From assembly GCF_032917945.1 (NCBI RefSeq), contig NZ_CP136624.1, forward strand, positions 5,394,001-5,458,000: DNA of 64,000 bases, written 5' to 3'. This document shows positions 43,635-53,390 of the stretch, piece by piece (position 1 is the stretch's first letter; each line of letters starts with the position of its first letter). The DNA comes from Bradyrhizobium sp. sBnM-33. Its GTDB lineage: Bacteria > Pseudomonadota > Alphaproteobacteria > Rhizobiales > Xanthobacteraceae. Below the pieces are notes generated by a model. The model was given only the letters and a program-made list of their open reading frames with translations. It made no database searches and was not told the DNA's origin. Position numbers and translations under genes: made by a program.

Positions 43635-44078
43635 ATGACGATGGAAATTGACTTCGAGGTCGAGGCGGTTCGACTCGGCCTCCCACTCTACATGAAGTCC
43701 AAGGCCGCCGCCCGCATGATGTGTTGCGGCGGAACGAAGCTGCGAGAGCTTGTCCATACTGGAGAGATCGAAGGCCGCAAGCGCGGCAAGGATCTTCTAA
43801 TCAAGACGTCTAGTATTCTGCGCTACAACGCCAGTCTGCCCCGGGCGCAATTCATGCTGCCGAAAATCGAAAGCCGTAGCGTAACACACGCCGACAAGAC
43901 TACCCCCACATCAAAAATCCCAACCTTGTGCCGCGGCAGCATTCGACGGGGGGCAAGGAGCGGCTCGGCGGCATCTCCAAGCAAGGAGATCGCTATCTCC
44001 GACGGTTGCTCGTCATCGGTGCAACAGCCGTTGTTCGACACGCCCGGCAGCAGCCGCAAAAGCATCCTTGAGTCATGA
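43635..44078 (+). CDS. Excisionase/AlpA-like DNA-binding protein with foreign C-terminus
   Basis: 147 residues. The first ~75 contain a winged helix typical of excisionases: KSKAAARMMCCGGTKLRELVHTGEIEGRKRGKDLLIKTSSILRY. From about codon 98 (43926) the frame reads, out of phase, through an IS110-type transposase remnant, so the tail (LCRGSIRRGARSGSAAS...) is not native. The original protein probably ended shortly before the insertion point. Its place after the integrase fits a recombination directionality factor of the same island. Confidence 0.55.
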   Translation: MTMEIDFEVEAVRLGLPLYMKSKAAARMMCCGGTKLRELVHTGEIEGRKRGKDLLIKTSSILRYNASLPRAQFMLPKIESRSVTHADKTTPTSKIPTLCRGSIRRGARSGSAASPSKEIAISDGCSSSVQQPLFDTPGSSRKSILES

Positions 44079-44285
44079 GGCTGCTGGCCAAGAAGCCGGC
44101 CAAGCTCGTCGCCGTATTGCGAGGGTGATGATGGCGTGATGCGAAACGGTCGAGCCGTCGATTGGGACAATCCGCTTCTGGGTCATGGGCGTCAAAGTCC
44201 GTGCAAATGATTGGGACCCGATCCGCGGACACATCAGGGCCGCAAGCCGAACGTCAGATTCTTCTTGCAACGCGGGCGTCGTCCA
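43926..44285 (+). mobile_element. 3' remnant of an IS110/IS1111-type insertion sequence
   Basis: Base and protein similarity to the intact element at 54943-56319: LVPRQHSTGGKERLGGISKQGDRYLRRLLVIGATAVVRHARQQPQKHP parallels the end of that transposase, with stops and shifts. The downstream non-coding end is shared too (GATGCGAAACGGTCGAG, TTGGGACCCGATC) and it finishes at GCGGGCGTCGTCCA (44272-44285), one mismatch from the right terminal repeat of the intact copy. The left two-thirds is missing. Confidence 0.75.
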
Positions 44286-44533
44286 CACATGACCCTAAGC
44301 CGCCATTCTCTGACCGCTGGGTTCTCAGAACGGCAAACCCCTTGGAATAGATTAAAATTACTTGCGTTTTTCCGCCGATAGATTCTCTGCACGGGCATTA
44401 CTCATGGCCGATCATGCAGATCGTATGAAGGACGTGAAATCCAAGATGCACTCACTTCGGCTCATCCTGCTCACGACAGTAATCGTCATCTCCCACACGT
44501 CAGCAATGGCAACGCAGCAGGCGACCATCGCCA
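44286..44533. other. Spacer after IS remnant
   Basis: No assured gene. A 48-codon frame from 44404 has a signal-peptide-like segment (LRLILLTTVIVISHTSAMA) but ends abruptly and lacks a good ribosome site. Confidence 0.35.
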
Positions 44534-44882
44534 TTGCGCAAGCTTGAGCGCACGCCAGAACTCGATTGTGCGACCAAGCTCAAGGGGCTCATCATTGATC
44601 TCGACGAAGTGCTGGCGAGAAACCCACGCAACCTAATGACGTGTACGCGGGTGTTGCATCGCCATTTCCCAATCAACCGCTGCAGCGCGGATGACGTTTC
44701 TCCCCATTGTGAAGACATCCCGGTATTTTCGGAGCATATCGATGAATGGACCGAAGATGCATGTGTACTCGCTTAACAGCGAGACCGCGTCCTCGCGCGG
44801 GGTTTGGGTGTCTTTCGGTCTCACCGATGCCGGAGAGTTGGTTTTTCCGTTCACAATATGGTCGCCGCGTATTTATAGGTAG
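44534..44882 (+). pseudogene. Small hypothetical gene split by an apparent one-base insertion
   Basis: Two frames join into one protein-like sequence: LDCATKLKGLIIDLDEVLARNPRNLM...FPINRCSADDV from a TTG near 44534, then IVKTSRYFRSISMNGPKMHVYSLNSETASSRGVWVSFGLTDAGELVFPFTIWSP to 44882 in the frame one base on. One extra C in the CCCC run near 44702-44705 explains the split. About 115 residues if repaired. I do not know the family; the reading is inference from composition and continuity. Confidence 0.4.
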
Positions 44883-45055
44883 TCCGCTTGTGGCCCTGAC
44901 CGACCAACCTGAACTCTTCTTTCCACGTCGGCTGTCAGGGGGTAGACGGGAAATGGCTGACGTATGGCCGAAACGACGCGTCCTGCGAGCAGGCTTGGGA
45001 AACTGTGCCCCGGCAAGCCGTCGTCAGCATATATTTGGGCACAAGGAGGTGCGAT

Positions 45056-45610
45056 ATGGCGACAACAGCTACTCAAGTCGTTCTTGATACGCCGGCGGCG
45101 GAGTTCCGGCTTCCGGCCACCGACGGCAAGACTTACGCACTGGACGACGTTGCGGGCGAAAAAGGCACGGTCCTCGTCTTCATCTGCAACCATTGTCCCT
45201 ATGTTAAAGCGGTGATCGACCGTATGGTTTCGGACGCCCGCGTGCTGATGTCGGAGAGCGTAGGCTTTGCGGCGATTTGCTCGAACGATGCGGCGAGCTA
45301 TCCCGAAGACTCATTTGAGAATATGAAGCGTTTCGCGAAGGCTCATGATTTCCCGTTTCCATATCTCCACGACGAGACCCAGACAGTCGCTCGGGCGTAT
45401 GGAGCGGTCTGTACGCCGGACTTCTTCGGTTACAATGCCGACCGCAAGCTCAAGTATCGCGGCCGGCTCGACGAAGGCCGCACAACTCCGCCTCGCGCGG
45501 GGGCGCCCCGAGAGCTTGTCGAGGCCATGCGTGCGATTGCGACCACCGGTGTGGGGCCGGCTGACCAAAAGGCGTCTATTGGCTGCTCGATCAAATGGAA
45601 GGACGAATAA
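45056..45610 (+). CDS. Thioredoxin/AhpC-TSA-fold protein
   Basis: 184 residues. Peroxiredoxin-like/thioredoxin fold with C44-N-H-C47 in VLVFICNHCPYVKAVIDR and the downstream YGAVCTPDFFGY loop. The CxxC and extra cysteine suggest a cytoplasmic thiol oxidoreductase; no signal peptide. GGAGG stands before ATG 45056. One of the few intact genes in the accessory segment. Confidence 0.82.
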   Translation: MATTATQVVLDTPAAEFRLPATDGKTYALDDVAGEKGTVLVFICNHCPYVKAVIDRMVSDARVLMSESVGFAAICSNDAASYPEDSFENMKRFAKAHDFPFPYLHDETQTVARAYGAVCTPDFFGYNADRKLKYRGRLDEGRTTPPRAGAPRELVEAMRAIATTGVGPADQKASIGCSIKWKDE

Positions 45611-45959
45611 AGCCGGTCGCGGGTTCCACCGGGCCTCGAGGCAAACCGAAATTATTCAGTCGCGCATTTCCATCTCGCCGCGGCGCTTGCGCACCAGGCA
45701 CGGGCGGTGGTGCAGATGGGATCCAAGCTTCACTGTCCGCCGCTTGCGTACGACCATTACATGGAGCGAGAATCCGGCGTTCCTTGCCGGGCGCGAACGC
45801 GTCATTGAGGGCATGCGGATAGGAGGGGTGCCTGGGGGATGACGTTCAAGGATACCCGTTCTGCTTATTGCAGCGCATGAGTCTGAAAATGGCCGATTCC
45901 GTTGAAGAAGTCGGCCCGCGAGCGAGGCGAGCCGCAAATGCGGCACAGCCGACCGCTTC
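45611..45959. other. Gap between thioredoxin-fold gene and IS1182-type element
   Basis: 349 bases. All frames are broken and none matches a family I know; one frame (AALAHQARAVVQMGSKLHCPPLAYDHY) looks protein-like and may be a gene scrap. Confidence 0.3.
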
Positions 45960-47311
45960 TCAGGCCGGATTTGGCTGCGGCATTGGGACCAGCTTGGCTA
46001 GTTTCCGGAGGTTCTGGGCGGTTGCTGCAAGGAGGAACTCGTCGCGAGCCCCGTTTGGTCCACGTAATCGCAGTCGGTCGAGCTTGAGAATGCGCTTGAG
46101 GTGAGCGAACAACATTTCGACCTTCTTACGTAGCCGTCGCGATGCTCGACCTTCCCAGGATTTAGCAATCGCCCGCGCCATGTCGCGGGCTCTCTCATGG
46201 ATCGAGCGAGGCACCTTTCGAGCAGGCGTGTTCGGGCAGCAGTGTGGCCTCAAGGCGCAGGCGTCACAGTCAGCCTTGCTCGCTCGATAAAGCAACGTCT
46301 CGCCATCATTCACACGCGTCCCTGTTGTGGTCAGCGTCTTGCCGCCAGGACAGATATAGACGTCGCTGACTGGATCGTAGTTGAAGTCCTCCCGTGTGAA
46401 GGTCCCATCCTTGCGCGCTGATTTGTCGAATACGGTCACATGCGGCTCGATGCCGTGCTCATCGACCAGCCAGCCCAGCATGTCGGCTGAACCATAGGCG
46501 CTGTCACCGAGAAGCCTGGACGGGTGAAGACCGAAGTTCTTTGCGGTCCGCTCGATCATGCGCTTGGCAGCGAAAACTTCTGCCTGCCGGATCGCTGTGG
46601 TCGGCTCAACGTCGACAATGATCGCATTTTCCACATCGATCAGATAGTTCGTGGAGTAGGCAAAGAAAGCCTGTCCGCCATGGGCACCGGTCCAGCGCGC
46701 GGCAGGATCAGCCGGTGAGATGAACTTGGGGACGATCTCGGTCGCGGCCCCAAACGCCGCATCGTCCAGGACAGCTAGATACTCGTCGACGGCACGGCTT
46801 GCGGCTTTGGCGGCAACCCCTTTTCGCCCTCGACGCCGTTCTGCCGGTTAGCATCGGCCTTGATCAGGCTAGCATCGACCGCAAAGCCTTCTCCGCCAAC
46901 CAGACCCTCGTCGATGCAGCGGCGCAAGACGTCTTCGAACAGCCGTCGCAGCAGATCACTATCGCGGAAGCGGCCATGTCGGTTCTTTGAGAAGGTCGAA
47001 TGATCGGGCACGTCACCATCGAGCCCAAGGCGGCAGAACCAGCGGTATGCCAGGTTGAGGTGAACCTCTTCGCACAGGCGCCGCTCCGAGCGGATGCCGA
47101 AGCAGTAACCGACCAACAGCATCCGGATCATCAGCTCGGGCGCGATCGAGGGCCGCCCGATCGTGCTGTAGAAGGGGGATAGCTCTCGCCTTAACCCATC
47201 GAGGTCCACGAACCTGTCGATCGATCGCAACAAATGATCGGCCGGAACGTGCCGCTCGAGCGAAAACTCATAGAACAACGCGACCTGCTCAACTCGCTGA
47301 TGTCCCATCAT
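45960..47311 (-). mobile_element. IS1182-type (IS5 superfamily-like) transposase gene, frameshifted
   Basis: Two minus-strand frames make one transposase. The first (47311 to about 46810) opens MMGHQRVEQVALFYEFSLERHVPADHLLRSID and contains the DUF772-type N-terminal domain plus the start of the DDE catalytic core (EGFAVDASLIKADANR). The second (about 46810 to 45960) holds the rest, VENAIIVDVEPTTAIRQAEV and HLKRILKLDRLRLRGPNGARDEFLLAATAQNLRKLAKL. The shift near 46808 equals one missing base; there is no A-rich slippery site, so decay or error is more likely than programmed frameshifting. Terminal repeats not found. Confidence 0.78.
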
Positions 47312-47493
47312 GATTCAGTCCTCTCGCAACGACTGAATCAGCGAACATCAACCAGCGCAACCGAAGACTTTTTCAACACAATCGGCCCGAAGCAGACGTC
47401 AAACGCGGGCGGCCTCATGCCACGACTGACAACCGGCGAAATCCCGTGCAGGCGACGTGCCCTAAAGACCTGCCATGCTCGTATCCGCATTCA

Positions 47494-50400
47494 CTACTGG
47501 TGTTTGGGATCCATCTTCGGCTCGGAGCTGGCAGTGGTCTCTCGAAGTATTGCTCTGGCAGTTTGTAGATCCGGTGACCCAAAGCCCTCAGTGAACTGGC
47601 TATGGAGCGAGGCGAGCAGATCGTGAGCCTCGCCGCGCCGACCCTGTTCTCTCCAAAGTTTTGCAAGGCGTGTCGCTGCGCGCAACTCCCACAGCTTGGC
47701 GCCTTGCTGGCACGCCGTTGCAGCCGCATGCTCGAACCGGGCTTCCGCGGCAATCGGGTCGGGCCTCGGCAGCCGCAGCATCAGCTCGCCCATCATCCGA
47801 TGGAGCTCGGCCTCGAACCACCGCTCGCCGGTTTCTTCCACGCGGTCGAGCGCCTTTGCGATCAAATCCAAGCCTTCCTCCACTGCGCCGGAACGGCCGA
47901 GCGCCTCGGCCTGGAGGCCGAGGAAATGCGGCTCATAGACACTTGCCCCGGTGGCACGCCAAGCCGGCAGACCCTGCCGAAGCTGAGCGAGCCCTGTCTC
48001 TAACTCACCTGACTCGGTCAGAGCCCATCCCCGGATCACCGTGGCCGCCGCGAGGAAATGTGGAAAGTCCTGCTCGGTCGAGAGCTTAACCAGTGCCTCC
48101 GCTCGATCCCGGGCCTCGCGCCCCGCCCGGCGGTACTGCTCGAAGAGACACGCGAACAAGAGAGCGTACGCCAGCGTGTTGAGGTGAGTGAGATCGTTGG
48201 CGGCCTCGAGCGCCTCTCGGCTCCGCGCCAAGGCCTGCTCCGGATAGCCCAGCGCCAACAACGTCCAAGATAGCGAGGACAGCGCCGCCACCCGCGGATC
48301 CTGTACGTAGAGAAAGGCGAGCGAGCGATGCCGCTCAGGGTCATAGAGCGCGAGCGTCCGCTCCAGATGGGGGCGGGCAGCGGCGACCTCGCCGCGCCAA
48401 AGGGCACCGGTCCCGCTGACGCGGTGAGCCACCAGGGTTGCGGAAGTTTCCTGATGGTCCTGCGCCCGGCGCAGAAACTCGTCTGCCACGTCTCGCGCGG
48501 CGTTGTGCTCGGCGCGTACGCCGTGGAACACCCATTGACCGTAAAGCACGGGCCAGAGTTGGGAGGTGGCCCCGATCTGCTCGCAGAGCTCGCGGGCACG
48601 TGCGTTGGCCCGCCCAGCTTCCGGCGCTGCCCAGCCTTGCGTAGCCATCAGCGCCACGCCCAACGCCACCTGGAGGTCAAGTTCTCGCCACCTCCGATCG
48701 GCCTCCGGCAGGCCCGCAAGCAGGTTCAACCCGTTCCGCAACTGCGCAAGCGCTTCAGCCATAGACGATCGGGCGATGGCTCGCTGTCCTGCCTTCAACC
48801 AATAGTCGGTCGCCGGTTCGGCCAGTCCTGCCTCCATAAAATGGTGGGCCAGTAGTTCAGGCTGCGCCTGCACGGTCTCCGGAAAATGCTGCTCGAGCGC
48901 GGCGGCGATCCGGGCGTGCAAGCGCTGCCGCTTCGCACGCACCAGGGTCGCATAGGCGGTGTCCTGCACGAGTGCATGCTTGAAGCTGTAGGTCGCCTGA
49001 GGCGGCGTCCCGCGCCGGAACACCAGGCCCGAGCCGACGAGGTCGTCCAACGCCGCCTGCAGATCGCTCTCCGGCAGCGCCGCCGTTATCGCGAGCAGTT
49101 CGTGCGAGAATTCCCGGCCAATAGCGGCCGCGACCTGGGCGACCTCACGGGCCGGGGCCAGCCGGTCGAGCCGGGCCAGCAGCGACTCCTGGAGCGTGGT
49201 TGGGATAGCCATGGGCGGCAGGGGCCCCGCGAGTGCGTAGTGGTCGCCCTCATCCCGGAGCAGATTGGTCTCCAGCACGGTCCGCGTCAGCTCCTCGACG
49301 AACAGGGGCACGCCGTCCGTCTTGGCGACGATCTGGTCGAGCACCGCAGGAGGCAGCGCCTTGCCGCCGCTCAGCCGCGCGACCATGGCCGCGCCCTGGC
49401 GGCGGCTTAACCGGCTGAGGGTCAGCGCGGTGACGTGGGCATGGCGCGTCCAGGGCGGCGCGAACTCGGGCCGGAAGGTGATGAGGACGAGCACGGGGGC
49501 GCCTTGCACCCGGTCGACCATGAGATCGAGCAGCTCGAGCGAGGTGGGATCTGCCCAGTGCACGTCCTCGTACAGGACGAGGACGGGCCGGCAACTCGCG
49601 AGCCCTAGGACCTGATCGACCAGCTCCTCGAGCGTCCGTTCCTTCTGCCGATGCGGGCTCATGTCGAGCGGTGGATAGCGCGCGGCCGTCTCGAGCGACA
49701 GCAATGCCGCGAGCAGCGGGGCCACCGCGGCGACGCGATCAGTCGAGAGTGCAAGCAGCGCCTCGAGCTTCTCGAGCCTCGTTGCGGCAGGATCATCTGC
49801 GGTGAAGCCCGCTGCCCGCTCCAGCAGGCCGATCACCGGATAAAGCGGGCTGGTCTGATGGTGCGGTGAGCAGTAGTGGCTCAGGGCCGTATGCGGCTCA
49901 TTTTCAAGGCGCCCGCGCAGCGCCCGCACGAGGCGCGACTTGCCGATGCCGGGCTCGCCCCCGAGCAGCACCACCTGGCCCTCACCCTCCTTGGCTCGCT
50001 CCCAGTGCTCGAGCAGCAGGCCCACCTCATTCTCGCGACCGACCAGCGGCGTCAGGCCGGCCCCGTGCAACGCCTCGAACCGGCTCTCGACCGCGCCTTC
50101 CCCGACCACGCGCCACGCCCGCACCGGAACGGGAAATCCCTTCAAGATCTGCATGCCGAGCTCGGCGAGCTCGAACAGCCCGCCAATGAGCTCCCGGGTG
50201 CGGGCGGAGATCACCAGCGTGCCCGGCTCGGCCAGGGTTTGCAGCCGCGCCGCGAGGTTCGGCGTGTCGCCGACCACCGTCTCCTCGCGCGCCGCGCCTT
50301 CGCCGATCAACTCGCCGACAACCACCGGGCCGGTCGCAATGCCGACACGGGCCGCCAGCGTCTCGCCATGCGCCGATCCCAGGCTGTGCACTGCCGCGAC

Positions 50401-50901
50401 CGCGGCGAGACCGGCCCGCACCGCGCGTTCGGCCGCATTCTCGTGGGCGCGCGGATAGCCGAAATAGGCCAGCACACCATCTCCCATGTATTTCGCCACG
50501 TGCCCTTCGAACCGCGAGATCGCGCCCGCCACTGCGCTCTGGTAGGTCCGAAGGACTTCGGCCATTTCCTCCGGATCGAGCCGCGCCGCGAGCGCGGTCG
50601 AGTTGACCAGGTCGATAAACATCACGGTGAGCTGGCGGCGCTCGGCCTCGGGTGCAAGCGACACCTTGCTGGACACAGCGGCGGGTGCGGCCTTAACAGA
50701 GGTGGTCGCCGAAAATGAGCTGGCGCGCAGGGCGGCAATGGCGGCGAGCAGTTTGCGGCGATGGCCGATCGAGCCGATGCCGAGCCCGATCAGGTCCTCG
50801 GCCGTAAGGTCCATGAGGACCTCGGCGTCGATGTCGTTCTCCCGGAACGCCTGTTCGTACTGTCCCAGCCCCAGACCACACAGCCAGGCCGCGACGTCCA
50901 T
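47494..50901 (-). CDS. SAM domain - class III adenylate/guanylate cyclase - AAA ATPase - TPR protein
   Basis: 1135 residues. A SAM domain (1-60, AAWLCGLGLGQYEQAFRENDID) is followed by a class III nucleotide cyclase domain (about 85-265) with metal aspartates D97 (MFIDLVNSTALA) and D141 (YMGDGVLAYFG). Then comes an AAA/NACHT-like ATPase with Walker A GGEPGIGKS (314-322), and TPR-like helices to the end (about 700-1110). Such proteins are thought to couple protein-protein sensing to cAMP synthesis; the signal is unknown. It lies between an IS element and a direct repeat, intact and GC-rich. A stress or transport gene cannot be assigned as its output. Confidence 0.87.
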   Translation of the reverse strand: MDVAAWLCGLGLGQYEQAFRENDIDAEVLMDLTAEDLIGLGIGSIGHRRKLLAAIAALRASSFSATTSVKAAPAAVSSKVSLAPEAERRQLTVMFIDLVNSTALAARLDPEEMAEVLRTYQSAVAGAISRFEGHVAKYMGDGVLAYFGYPRAHENAAERAVRAGLAAVAAVHSLGSAHGETLAARVGIATGPVVVGELIGEGAAREETVVGDTPNLAARLQTLAEPGTLVISARTRELIGGLFELAELGMQILKGFPVPVRAWRVVGEGAVESRFEALHGAGLTPLVGRENEVGLLLEHWERAKEGEGQVVLLGGEPGIGKSRLVRALRGRLENEPHTALSHYCSPHHQTSPLYPVIGLLERAAGFTADDPAATRLEKLEALLALSTDRVAAVAPLLAALLSLETAARYPPLDMSPHRQKERTLEELVDQVLGLASCRPVLVLYEDVHWADPTSLELLDLMVDRVQGAPVLVLITFRPEFAPPWTRHAHVTALTLSRLSRRQGAAMVARLSGGKALPPAVLDQIVAKTDGVPLFVEELTRTVLETNLLRDEGDHYALAGPLPPMAIPTTLQESLLARLDRLAPAREVAQVAAAIGREFSHELLAITAALPESDLQAALDDLVGSGLVFRRGTPPQATYSFKHALVQDTAYATLVRAKRQRLHARIAAALEQHFPETVQAQPELLAHHFMEAGLAEPATDYWLKAGQRAIARSSMAEALAQLRNGLNLLAGLPEADRRWRELDLQVALGVALMATQGWAAPEAGRANARARELCEQIGATSQLWPVLYGQWVFHGVRAEHNAARDVADEFLRRAQDHQETSATLVAHRVSGTGALWRGEVAAARPHLERTLALYDPERHRSLAFLYVQDPRVAALSSLSWTLLALGYPEQALARSREALEAANDLTHLNTLAYALLFACLFEQYRRAGREARDRAEALVKLSTEQDFPHFLAAATVIRGWALTESGELETGLAQLRQGLPAWRATGASVYEPHFLGLQAEALGRSGAVEEGLDLIAKALDRVEETGERWFEAELHRMMGELMLRLPRPDPIAAEARFEHAAATACQQGAKLWELRAATRLAKLWREQGRRGEAHDLLASLHSQFTEGFGSPDLQTARAILRETTASSEPKMDPKHQ

Positions 50902-51005
50902 GGGCGCCTCCGGCTCCCGTCTTCAGAGCACCAGGTGCTTAAGCCTACTGCAAAATGGCCGGCAAGGCACGGGGAAACACCACGAGCTGATTGCAAGTGA
51001 AGGCA

Positions 51006-51106
51006 GCTTCTGGCCCAAGCCAACATTGCTGGCCTGTCGGTGGATGTCAGCTCTTGCGGGGATAGCGGACGAGGGCAGGGCTCTCCTCAGCTTCCGTAGA
51101 TGACCC
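51006..51106. repeat. Direct repeat, copy 1 (about 100 bp)
   Basis: Almost identical to 53847-53949; copy 2 has two extra C in the AAGCC-preceding C run. The pair flanks the 2.7-kb cassette carrying the TAXI-like protein, the acetamidase-family protein and a membrane-protein fragment. Confidence 0.9.
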
Positions 51107-51192
51107 TTTTCTGAAGTGCTGCGAGGGCGCGACGAGGCTCGCAATTGATGAAGAAGCAGAGGTCTGGACGGCCTCCAGCTTAGGGCCGCGGC

Positions 51193-51843
51193 TCATTGCG
51201 GGACATCAACCTCGTGGGTGTAATCTTCATGGGCATGTGGCTCGAGGCCCGGCATGGGCGCGCCCGTGAAATAACCTAGAGCGCCAGGATGCAGCGGGAT
51301 GCGCGAGTCGGGTGGCTCGGAGGACGAACCGCTCGGCAGCAGCAATTCGGGAAGGGCGCTGCGGCTCTTGTCCAACGCTTCGGCGATCAACCAGGCATGG
51401 CGTGCTGCAAAGTCGTCGCGGCAGACGAACAAATACTCTCCGATGCCAACGACGGTGAACAGTTTGACTGGTCCGTGCTCGGCGAAGGGGGGTCTCCCTT
51501 GTCGAAGGGCTGCCGCATCGTCGCGCCGCATCAGCGCGACGTCCAACTGCTGCGAGCTGATCAGACTGGCGATGCGCTCCTTGTGCGGCGCCCTGCTCAC
51601 CTGAGCCTTGCTGCTCGGCAAGCGATCCGCGAGGACCTCAGCTACCCGCTTGCCGAGCTCGAACGAGGGAGGATCGGCGCGCGAAGTCAGGATCAGCAGG
51701 TGACGCCGGCGGTAGACGCCCCACTGGCCATAGGGTGCGTGGCCACAAAGGAACATGGCTGCGGCGCCGGCCCCCGCCGTTCGGAGGAATTCCCGGCGGC
51801 TCGGCCTCCCGCCAACCTCAGGACCTTCGGTCTTATGCCACAC
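51193..51843 (-). CDS. TAXI/TRAP-like periplasmic binding protein, Tat-exported
   Basis: 216 residues. Twin-arginine signal RPSRREFLRTAGAGAAAMFLCG near residues 12-35. The rest (ILTSRADPPSFELGKRVAEVLADRLP...VALMRRDDAAAL) resembles TAXI-type TRAP solute-binding proteins, but is shorter than the usual 320. The GTG at 51843 is chosen because it follows the previous stop by 4 bases; no ATG gives a sensible N-terminus. No TRAP permease is adjacent. Confidence 0.6.
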   Translation of the reverse strand: MWHKTEGPEVGGRPSRREFLRTAGAGAAAMFLCGHAPYGQWGVYRRRHLLILTSRADPPSFELGKRVAEVLADRLPSSKAQVSRAPHKERIASLISSQQLDVALMRRDDAAALRQGRPPFAEHGPVKLFTVVGIGEYLFVCRDDFAARHAWLIAEALDKSRSALPELLLPSGSSSEPPDSRIPLHPGALGYFTGAPMPGLEPHAHEDYTHEVDVPQ

Positions 51844-51847
51844 GCTA

Positions 51848-53107
51848 CTACTTGCGGAATATGGTGGTCGGCAGGATGGCGGAGACTGCGTAGTTCGGCA
51901 CGTCGACGACATTGCCGATACGCAGGTCGGCGGCCACGCTCGCCACGACATATGCCTGCTCCGGCGTAAGGCCCTTCTCGCTAACCATCCAGTCGATCAG
52001 CTCGATCAGGGCGTTGCGCGCCGCCAGCATCAGATCCTCCGAGAGGTTCTCGAGCGGGCCGATTTTCTGGCTGTCAAGGTAGGTATGGTAAGGTGGGATC
52101 TGGCCCTTGGCTTTCAGCGGGAAGCCGGTGGTGGCGTAGAACTCGGTCGGCGCCAACCGGATGAGCTGATCGCCGCCTTCGAAGTGCGGGACTTTGACCT
52201 TTGCGGCTTGCGCCTTGCGGATCTCGGTGACCAGCGTGACCGTCGCCCCCATCTCGATCGCCGTGCCGGAGACCTCGCCATCGCCTTGCGCGAAATGGAC
52301 GTCGCCGACGAACAACCCGCACCCGTCCACGAAGCAGGGCAGCAGCAGCGTCGTGCCCACCACCATCTGCTTGATGTCCATGTTGCCACCGTTCTCGCGC
52401 GGCGGAATGGTGCGCAGGCACTCATTCTTGCTGCTTCCGTTCTGACCGCAGACATCGCTCGGCAGCGCACCGAGCGGCTGCGGAGTCAGCACGACGCCGC
52501 CCGCGCTCTGCAGCGCCGCCTCGCGCGTGAGGATCGTGGCCACCTCGGGCTGGCCCGGCTGCACCCCGACCGTGCCCATAAATCCGTTAAAGGGGATGAC
52601 GACGCCCGGGATCTGGTCGGAGACCGCCTCCTTGCGGTTGAGTTTCCAATTGGCGATGAACGGCTTGGCGAAGCGATCGCGCAGGAAACCGAAGCCCGGG
52701 ACGATCACGGTGTAGCCGTAGTCGTCCGGCTGTACGTCGAGGAGTGTCACCGCCAGTACGTCGCCGCGCTGGGCACCCTCGATGAAGACCGGGCCGGTCA
52801 GCGGATGGACGAGATTGAGATCGGCCGCCGACACATCCTCGGGCTTGGAGCCGAGGTTGAAGTCGGAGTCGAAGGCGTCGCGCGTCTCAAAGACGATATG
52901 CTGACCGGGGTTGGCGCGACTCACCGGCTTAATGGCCGGGTGCATGCGGTTCATGCAGTTCTTGTCGTCGACGCAGTGCGCGCCGGTCTTCGCGACGCGC
53001 ACAACCTGCCACGCCTTAACGGACGTCGTGTCCGCATGCGCTGCGGTTGCGCTGAGCAGCAATGTCGCGGCCGCAGTGATAATCCAGAATTGCCCGGATT
53101 GCATCAT
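51848..53107 (-). CDS. Secreted acetamidase/formamidase family protein
   Basis: 419 residues with signal peptide (FWIITAAATLLLSATAAHA, about 6-25). Family segments: GPVFIEGAQRGDVLAVTLLDV, PFNGFMGTVGV, GNMDIKQMVVGTTLLLPCFVDGCGLFVGDVHFAQGDGEVSGTAIEM. Members hydrolyse short amides; this one would act in the periplasm. Several cysteine pairs (HCVDDKNC) suggest disulfides. GGGAGGAG precedes ATG 53107. The next gene follows after 4 bases, so both are co-transcribed. Confidence 0.85.
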   Translation of the reverse strand: MMQSGQFWIITAAATLLLSATAAHADTTSVKAWQVVRVAKTGAHCVDDKNCMNRMHPAIKPVSRANPGQHIVFETRDAFDSDFNLGSKPEDVSAADLNLVHPLTGPVFIEGAQRGDVLAVTLLDVQPDDYGYTVIVPGFGFLRDRFAKPFIANWKLNRKEAVSDQIPGVVIPFNGFMGTVGVQPGQPEVATILTREAALQSAGGVVLTPQPLGALPSDVCGQNGSSKNECLRTIPPRENGGNMDIKQMVVGTTLLLPCFVDGCGLFVGDVHFAQGDGEVSGTAIEMGATVTLVTEIRKAQAAKVKVPHFEGGDQLIRLAPTEFYATTGFPLKAKGQIPPYHTYLDSQKIGPLENLSEDLMLAARNALIELIDWMVSEKGLTPEQAYVVASVAADLRIGNVVDVPNYAVSAILPTTIFRK

Positions 53108-53390
53108 TTGCTCCTCCCTCAGCAGAATCGTGACCCTATTCTGGTCGGGACGACGATCGGCAACGCCTTGGGCGCCCGGCGGCACGATGAGGAGATCAAG
53201 ATCTCGTCCTGACGACCGTCCGGCGAAGCTACTCCCCTTTGGGGTAAGTGCCAACCACCATGGGTCGAAAGGGCGGAAAAGCAGCGGCCTCTTCACCGCC
53301 ATGGCGTTCTTGTCGGTCCAGCATTTCCTTGTCCTCAAATGTGCAGCGTTTTCAGCGTCGGCGCTGATACGACGGACATATCCTTCGCGG

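Noticed and set aside
46790..46830. Programmed frameshift in the IS1182-type transposase
   Set aside because: No A-rich or other slippery heptamer and no following hairpin; a lost base is simpler.
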